Shown one piece after another: positions 60,560 through 64,000 of a stretch of DNA of 64,000 nucleotides; positions within the stretch are counted from its first letter, which is position 1; each line of letters starts with the position of its first letter. Source of the DNA: JAGLSB01 sp023135955 (GTDB lineage Bacteria; Bacteroidota; Bacteroidia; Bacteroidales; GCA-2748055); contig DAOVIO010000008.1 in the NCBI GenBank assembly GCA_030673645.1, forward strand, positions 3,180-67,179, written 5' to 3'. A model generated the notes under the pieces. It did no database searches, was not told where the DNA came from, and saw nothing but the letters and a program-made list of their open reading frames with translations. The translations under genes were made by a program, and so were the position numbers.

Positions 60560-60919
60560 TTATTTCGGGATCTTTTTAAAATGGCGGGCAAATTCTTTTT
60601 CGGCATTTATCTGTTCTTCAGTTAGATAAGGAGCAAGATTTTCATGAAATTCTTCAAGAAAATCCATATATTGTTTATATGTACATTTTCTCAAAGAGTC
60701 GAATCTAAGACCATATTCTTCAACAATTGGCGTTAATATTTCAATCTGTTCTTCAGTAGGATTTATCCTGTTAAATGTCCGGTCTTTAAAAGACTCTTTG
60801 GAGCGCATACTTCTTACATCCTTCGTTTTGTAATGATGAATCTGATTTGCTGAAATAAAACCTATTGCAGCTCCTATGAGTAAAGAAATTAGTATTACAA
60901 TTGATGCCCGTGTTTTCAT
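60560..60919 (-). CDS. Small periplasmic, membrane-anchored protein (Spy/CpxP-like) of the sigma factor unit
   Basis: 119 residues: an N-terminal membrane helix (6-24) and a helical extracytoplasmic part with INPTEEQIEILTPIVEEYGLRFDSLRK and YLTEEQINAEKEFA. Such paired T-x-E-Q segments occur in Spy/CpxP and metal-sensing anti-sigma partners. Last gene of a three-gene leftward unit headed by an ECF sigma factor, 18 nt after the membrane protein gene, which suggests a sensory role. Confidence 0.75.
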   Translation of the reverse strand: MKTRASIVILISLLIGAAIGFISANQIHHYKTKDVRSMRSKESFKDRTFNRINPTEEQIEILTPIVEEYGLRFDSLRKCTYKQYMDFLEEFHENLAPYLTEEQINAEKEFARHFKKIPK

Positions 60920-60937
60920 TTTTTCTGTATTTAAGTA

Positions 60938-61264
60938 TTATTCAAGAATCAGATAACCTATAAAATTATTCTCGTTAACACTAGGAGAGCCAAGGAAAGC
61001 CTCCAAATTAATTTCTCCATTTATGACTATCATTCCTAAAATAAACAGGATAATAATAATACTGGAAATTGTTATTAACCTGGGTAATAATGAAGATAAA
61101 CCTCTTAAAAAATCGATTGATGGATCTACATCAAGCATATTTTCTAATCTTGCAGTAAGTCTGTTTGAAAATCCATCCCGAAAAGAAAACTGAATTTGAT
61201 TCAGTTCAGCCAATTTTTCATCAAGAACAAACTTATTTTCCTTTTTTCTTTTTAATATGTTCAT
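60938..61264 (-). CDS. Small membrane protein, putative anti-sigma factor
   Basis: About 108 residues from the ATG at 61264; a TTG three codons upstream is less likely. A cytosolic N-terminal half with FVLDEKLAELNQIQFSFRDGFSNRLTARLENML is followed by one membrane helix (around 66-86) and a short periplasmic end. It lies 12 nt after the ECF sigma factor gene. Position and topology fit an anti-sigma factor, but the usual HxxxCxxC zinc motif is absent. Confidence 0.65.
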   Translation of the reverse strand: MNILKRKKENKFVLDEKLAELNQIQFSFRDGFSNRLTARLENMLDVDPSIDFLRGLSSLLPRLITISSIIIILFILGMIVINGEINLEAFLGSPSVNENNFIGYLILE

Positions 61265-61276
61265 AATTATCAATAG

Positions 61277-61819
61277 TTAAAGATAATTTTTTAAAATCTT
61301 TTTAAGTTTCTCCTGTGCCCGGTACAGCCTCGATAGTACTGTACCTTGAGGTATTCTCATAATTTTAGCAGTTTCTTTTGTGCTATATCCTTCCATTAAT
61401 CTTAAAATAACAACAGTTCTTAATTCGGGTTCAATCATTTGCAATGCTCTTTCCAATAATTCTTTTAGCTCAAAATTCTTTTCTACAGATTCCACTTCAA
61501 CAATTTTGATATTATCGCCATCTGAAATAAACCTGCTCCGATCGCGCTTTCTCTTTTTCAATTCATTCAGCGATAAATTTATTGCAATCCGGGTTAAATA
61601 TGTCTTAACACTTGAATCCTGTCTGAAATCAGAAATTTTATAATAGAACTTAATAAAAACTTCTTGTGCTATTTCTTCAGCCTCAGGCACATCTCCCAAT
61701 AATCCAATACAAACATTTGCAATAATATCCTGATACTTTTCAACAAATGATTTGAAAGCCTGGGTACTTCCTTTTTTGATCTCTGGAATCAACTTTTTAT
61801 CATTTGCGACTTTACTCAC
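61277..61819 (-). CDS. ECF-family RNA polymerase sigma factor
   Basis: 180 residues with sigma region 2 (AFKSFVEKYQDIIANVCIGLL, AEEIAQEVFIKFYYKI, FRQDSSVKTYLTRIAINLSLNELKK) and region 4 (LRTVVILRLMEGYSTKETAKIMRIPQGTVLSRLYRAQEKLK). The start is GTG at 61819; no ATG lies close by. It heads a three-gene unit with a putative anti-sigma factor and a periplasmic sensor-like protein. The regulated genes are unknown. Confidence 0.94.
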   Translation of the reverse strand: MSKVANDKKLIPEIKKGSTQAFKSFVEKYQDIIANVCIGLLGDVPEAEEIAQEVFIKFYYKISDFRQDSSVKTYLTRIAINLSLNELKKRKRDRSRFISDGDNIKIVEVESVEKNFELKELLERALQMIEPELRTVVILRLMEGYSTKETAKIMRIPQGTVLSRLYRAQEKLKKILKNYL

Positions 61820-61920
61820 TTTATTATCTCTATTTATTAGACAATTGAATTATTAAAAATATTCTAAATAAATCAATTATTAACTAAAATAAATTATATT
61901 GAAGTTTCAAATTTGACGAT

Positions 61921-63630
61921 ATGAGTTCATTAGTTATTATAATAGTAAGTTTTTTTGGATATATTTTAGCGTATAGATTTTATGGTAAATTTATTTCAAA
62001 CAAGATACTGAAGATCAGCTGTGAAGGAGAGATGCCTTCCCATAGAAATAATGATGGAGTTGATTATGTGCCTACACCAAGAAAAATTATATTTGGCCAT
62101 CACTTCACAACTATTGCAGGTCTTGGTCCAATTGTAGGGCCAGCTATTGGAATAATTTGGGGATGGCTACCAGCATTATTATGGATATTTCTTGGTTCTA
62201 TTTTTATGGGAGCAGTCCATGATTATACCAGCTTAATTGTCTCTGCACGAAATAATGGCAAAACTATAGGGGAGTTAACGGGAAAATTGGTAAGCCCTGA
62301 AGCGAGAATTGCATTTCAATTTATAATGCAACTTTTATTATTTATTGTACTTGCTGTATTTGCTGCTATTATTGCTTCTCTTTTTATAAAATATCCCGAG
62401 TCAGTCCTGCCTGTATGGTTTCAAATACCCATTGCTCTTTGGTTGGGCACACAAGTACGTAATGGTAAAAATTATACTTTATATTCTGTATTTGCTCTTT
62501 TACTGATGTATTTATTAATTATTGCAGGTGTCAGGTTTCCTATTAGTTTACCATTTGAGACTAATCTTTCTCTGGTAATCTGGTGTGTAATTTTATTTTT
62601 TTATGTTTTTTTTGCCAGTACTCTCCCTGTTCAAAAATTATTACAGCCGAGGGATAATATTAATTCTTTTCAGCTTATTCTTGCTATGGTCTTGATGATA
62701 ATTGGCTTTTTTGTTGCCAGACCGGAAATTTCTGCTCCTATGATTAATCATGAGGCTTTTTTACCTGACTCAGATGTACCTCAATTAGCACCAATAATGT
62801 TTATTATCATTGCCTGTGGGGCAATTTCAGGATTTCATAGTCTGGCAAGTTCAGGAACGACAGTAAAGCAACTGGATAATGAAAAAGATGCTTTATTTAT
62901 AGCTTATGGAGGAATGTTAACTGAAAGCTTTCTGGCTATTTTGGTCCTCCTTGCTATAGCAGCTGGATTGGGAATGGGATTAGAGGAAGATGGGCACATA
63001 CTGACCGGAAAGGAGGCTTTCTTCAGTCATTATTCCAGCTGGTCTTCTGCAAGTGGATTAACCTCTAAACTTGAAGCATTTATCATCGGTACTTCAAATT
63101 TATTTGCTTCTTTTGGAATTCCCCCAATATATGGGAAATCACTGATTGCAGTTTTTATAGTGAGTTTTGCGAACACAACCCTCGACAGTGCTGCTCGTAT
63201 TCAACGTTTGTCATTGCAGGAAATTTTTACAAAGGCTGATGGCAAAATTGCAAAACCTTTTAATAATCGGTATTTCGCAACATTTGTTATAGTGCTTTTT
63301 GCAGCTATAATAACTTTCCTTAAGCCCGGAGGGAAGGGAGCAATGATGTTATGGCCACTGTTTGGAAGCCTTAATCAATTACTAGCGGCCCTGGCTCTGG
63401 GTGTTGTAAGTGTTTATTTACATCTTAAAAGAATAAATATTCTTTACACGCTTATTCCTATGATATTTGTATTGATTATTACCCTCTGGGCCATGGTGGA
63501 GAACTTACTAATTTTTATTTCTAAAGATGATGTTTTGTTAACTATTTTGTCCCTGATAGTCCTTATTCTTAGTATGGTTTTGTTATTGACCGGATTCAAA
63601 GCCCTCAGAAATATTGATAGAAAAATTTAG
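61921..63630 (+). CDS. cstA: Carbon starvation protein CstA family transporter
   Basis: 569 residues with many membrane helices. CstA signatures: VDYVPTPRKIIFGHHFTTIAGLGPIVGPAIG, GAVHDYTSLIVSARNNGKTIGEL, SGFHSLASSGTTVKQLDNEKDA and NTTLDSAARIQRL. Family members import pyruvate and possibly peptides. This is the shorter form (about 570 residues; E. coli CstA has about 700). Divergent from the sigma factor operon; its stop overlaps the acylphosphatase stop by 4 nt. Confidence 0.94.
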   Translation: MSSLVIIIVSFFGYILAYRFYGKFISNKILKISCEGEMPSHRNNDGVDYVPTPRKIIFGHHFTTIAGLGPIVGPAIGIIWGWLPALLWIFLGSIFMGAVHDYTSLIVSARNNGKTIGELTGKLVSPEARIAFQFIMQLLLFIVLAVFAAIIASLFIKYPESVLPVWFQIPIALWLGTQVRNGKNYTLYSVFALLLMYLLIIAGVRFPISLPFETNLSLVIWCVILFFYVFFASTLPVQKLLQPRDNINSFQLILAMVLMIIGFFVARPEISAPMINHEAFLPDSDVPQLAPIMFIIIACGAISGFHSLASSGTTVKQLDNEKDALFIAYGGMLTESFLAILVLLAIAAGLGMGLEEDGHILTGKEAFFSHYSSWSSASGLTSKLEAFIIGTSNLFASFGIPPIYGKSLIAVFIVSFANTTLDSAARIQRLSLQEIFTKADGKIAKPFNNRYFATFVIVLFAAIITFLKPGGKGAMMLWPLFGSLNQLLAALALGVVSVYLHLKRINILYTLIPMIFVLIITLWAMVENLLIFISKDDVLLTILSLIVLILSMVLLLTGFKALRNIDRKI

Positions 63631-63902
63631 TGTTCTATATTGAATCTTGAATAGTTCTTAAGCGAAGCACTTACTATCTCAACAGAATCAACTTGTCCGA
63701 ATCCGGGACCTTTTTTACACCAAATAATAAATTCGTCGAGCTGATTTTTAGTGCCTTCTGCTTCAATATATACACTTCCATCAGATAAATTTTTTACCAT
63801 TCCTTTTAATCCCAGAAAACGTGCTTGATTTCTTGCAGAATATCGGTAACCAACTCCTTGTACCCTTCCTTTCACGATAATTTGATAAAGTGTTTTATTC
63901 AT
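63627..63902 (-). CDS. Acylphosphatase
   Basis: 91 residues, the normal length. Hydrolyses acyl phosphates. The phosphate loop GRVQGVGYRYSARNQA (with the catalytic Arg) and the Asn in GMVKNLSDGSVYIEAEG are both present. It converges on cstA and the two reading frames overlap by four nucleotides. The 98 bp to the right edge of the window contain nothing I recognise. Confidence 0.94.
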   Translation of the reverse strand: MNKTLYQIIVKGRVQGVGYRYSARNQARFLGLKGMVKNLSDGSVYIEAEGTKNQLDEFIIWCKKGPGFGQVDSVEIVSASLKNYSRFNIEH

Positions 63903-64000
63903 AATGATCTATTAACTAATTCAAGTTTGGTTTGTTTGTTTCAAAGCTACTAAATCCTTAATTTGCATGAAAAGAATTTGAAATATATATACTTAGATTA

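Noticed and set aside
63627..63630. cstA/acylphosphatase 4-nt convergent overlap as something unusual
   Set aside because: Short convergent overlaps are common in compact genomes, and both genes are intact.

Overview
The window looks like a chromosome segment of an AT-rich member of the Bacteroidota (Bacteroidales, Marinilabiliales or Cytophagales-like; I cannot fix the order). Evidence: two secreted proteins carry type IX secretion (T9SS) C-terminal sorting domains, a complete Bat aerotolerance operon is present, DUF6913 sits in a ligA-dapA operon, and many genes start just downstream of the Bacteroidota -7 element TAnnTTTG, usually followed by CA, without Shine-Dalgarno sequences. Several enzymes fit a low-oxygen lifestyle: a sulfide-dependent homocysteine route, phosphosulfolactate synthase and B12 salvage.

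Layout. 1-2.65 kb: papain-like T9SS protease, cut by the left edge. 2.8-6.1 kb: secA. 6.2-13 kb: a putative outer-membrane protein, then a probable unit of a response regulator fused to a histidine-kinase-like module without the phospho-accepting His, a very large ABCG-type transporter with a TerB-like N-terminus, a lipoprotein and a small secreted protein. 13-16.5 kb: ligA-DUF6913-dapA, reading left. 16.7-23.7 kb: a cobalamin riboswitch followed by a DUF4465 lipoprotein, a secreted serine protease with fasciclin and T9SS domains, and a btuF/btuC/btuD-type ABC importer. 23.8-25.3 kb: IS66 transposase with a frameshifted end. 25.6-38.96 kb: mostly housekeeping genes (truA, acyl-ACP thioesterase, aroE, a popT-like DUF368 gene, comA-like, a TPR protein, a large lipoprotein, ffh, folD, argS). 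39.0-39.2 kb: a possible sigma-54-driven small RNA. 39.4-40.8 kb: glycosyltransferase and a small membrane protein. 40.9-46.3 kb: an accessory island with a regulator, a decayed nucleotidyltransferase partner, and the operon XRE regulator - RecQ helicase fused to a phosphoribosyltransferase - DprA, a likely defence module. 46.3-46.8 kb: dense palindromic repeats. 46.9-55.5 kb: moxR and the Bat operon. 55.5-58 kb: MBOAT acyltransferase and partner. 58-60.5 kb: SAM riboswitch with a three-gene homocysteine operon. 60.5-63.9 kb: ECF sigma factor with two membrane/periplasmic partners, cstA, acylphosphatase.

Two riboswitch units are metabolically linked by inference: B12 and SAM both belong to methionine metabolism (B12 serves methionine synthases; the DUF39 operon makes homocysteine). 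The intergenic spaces hold an unusual amount of repeat DNA: short degenerate words, often arranged as inverted arms, many of which begin exactly at a TAG stop codon, plus REP/REPIN-like nested palindromes. The strongest candidates for an undescribed system are the RecQ-PRTase/DprA operon and the B12-riboswitch unit with its secreted protease. No rRNA, tRNA or CRISPR array was seen.
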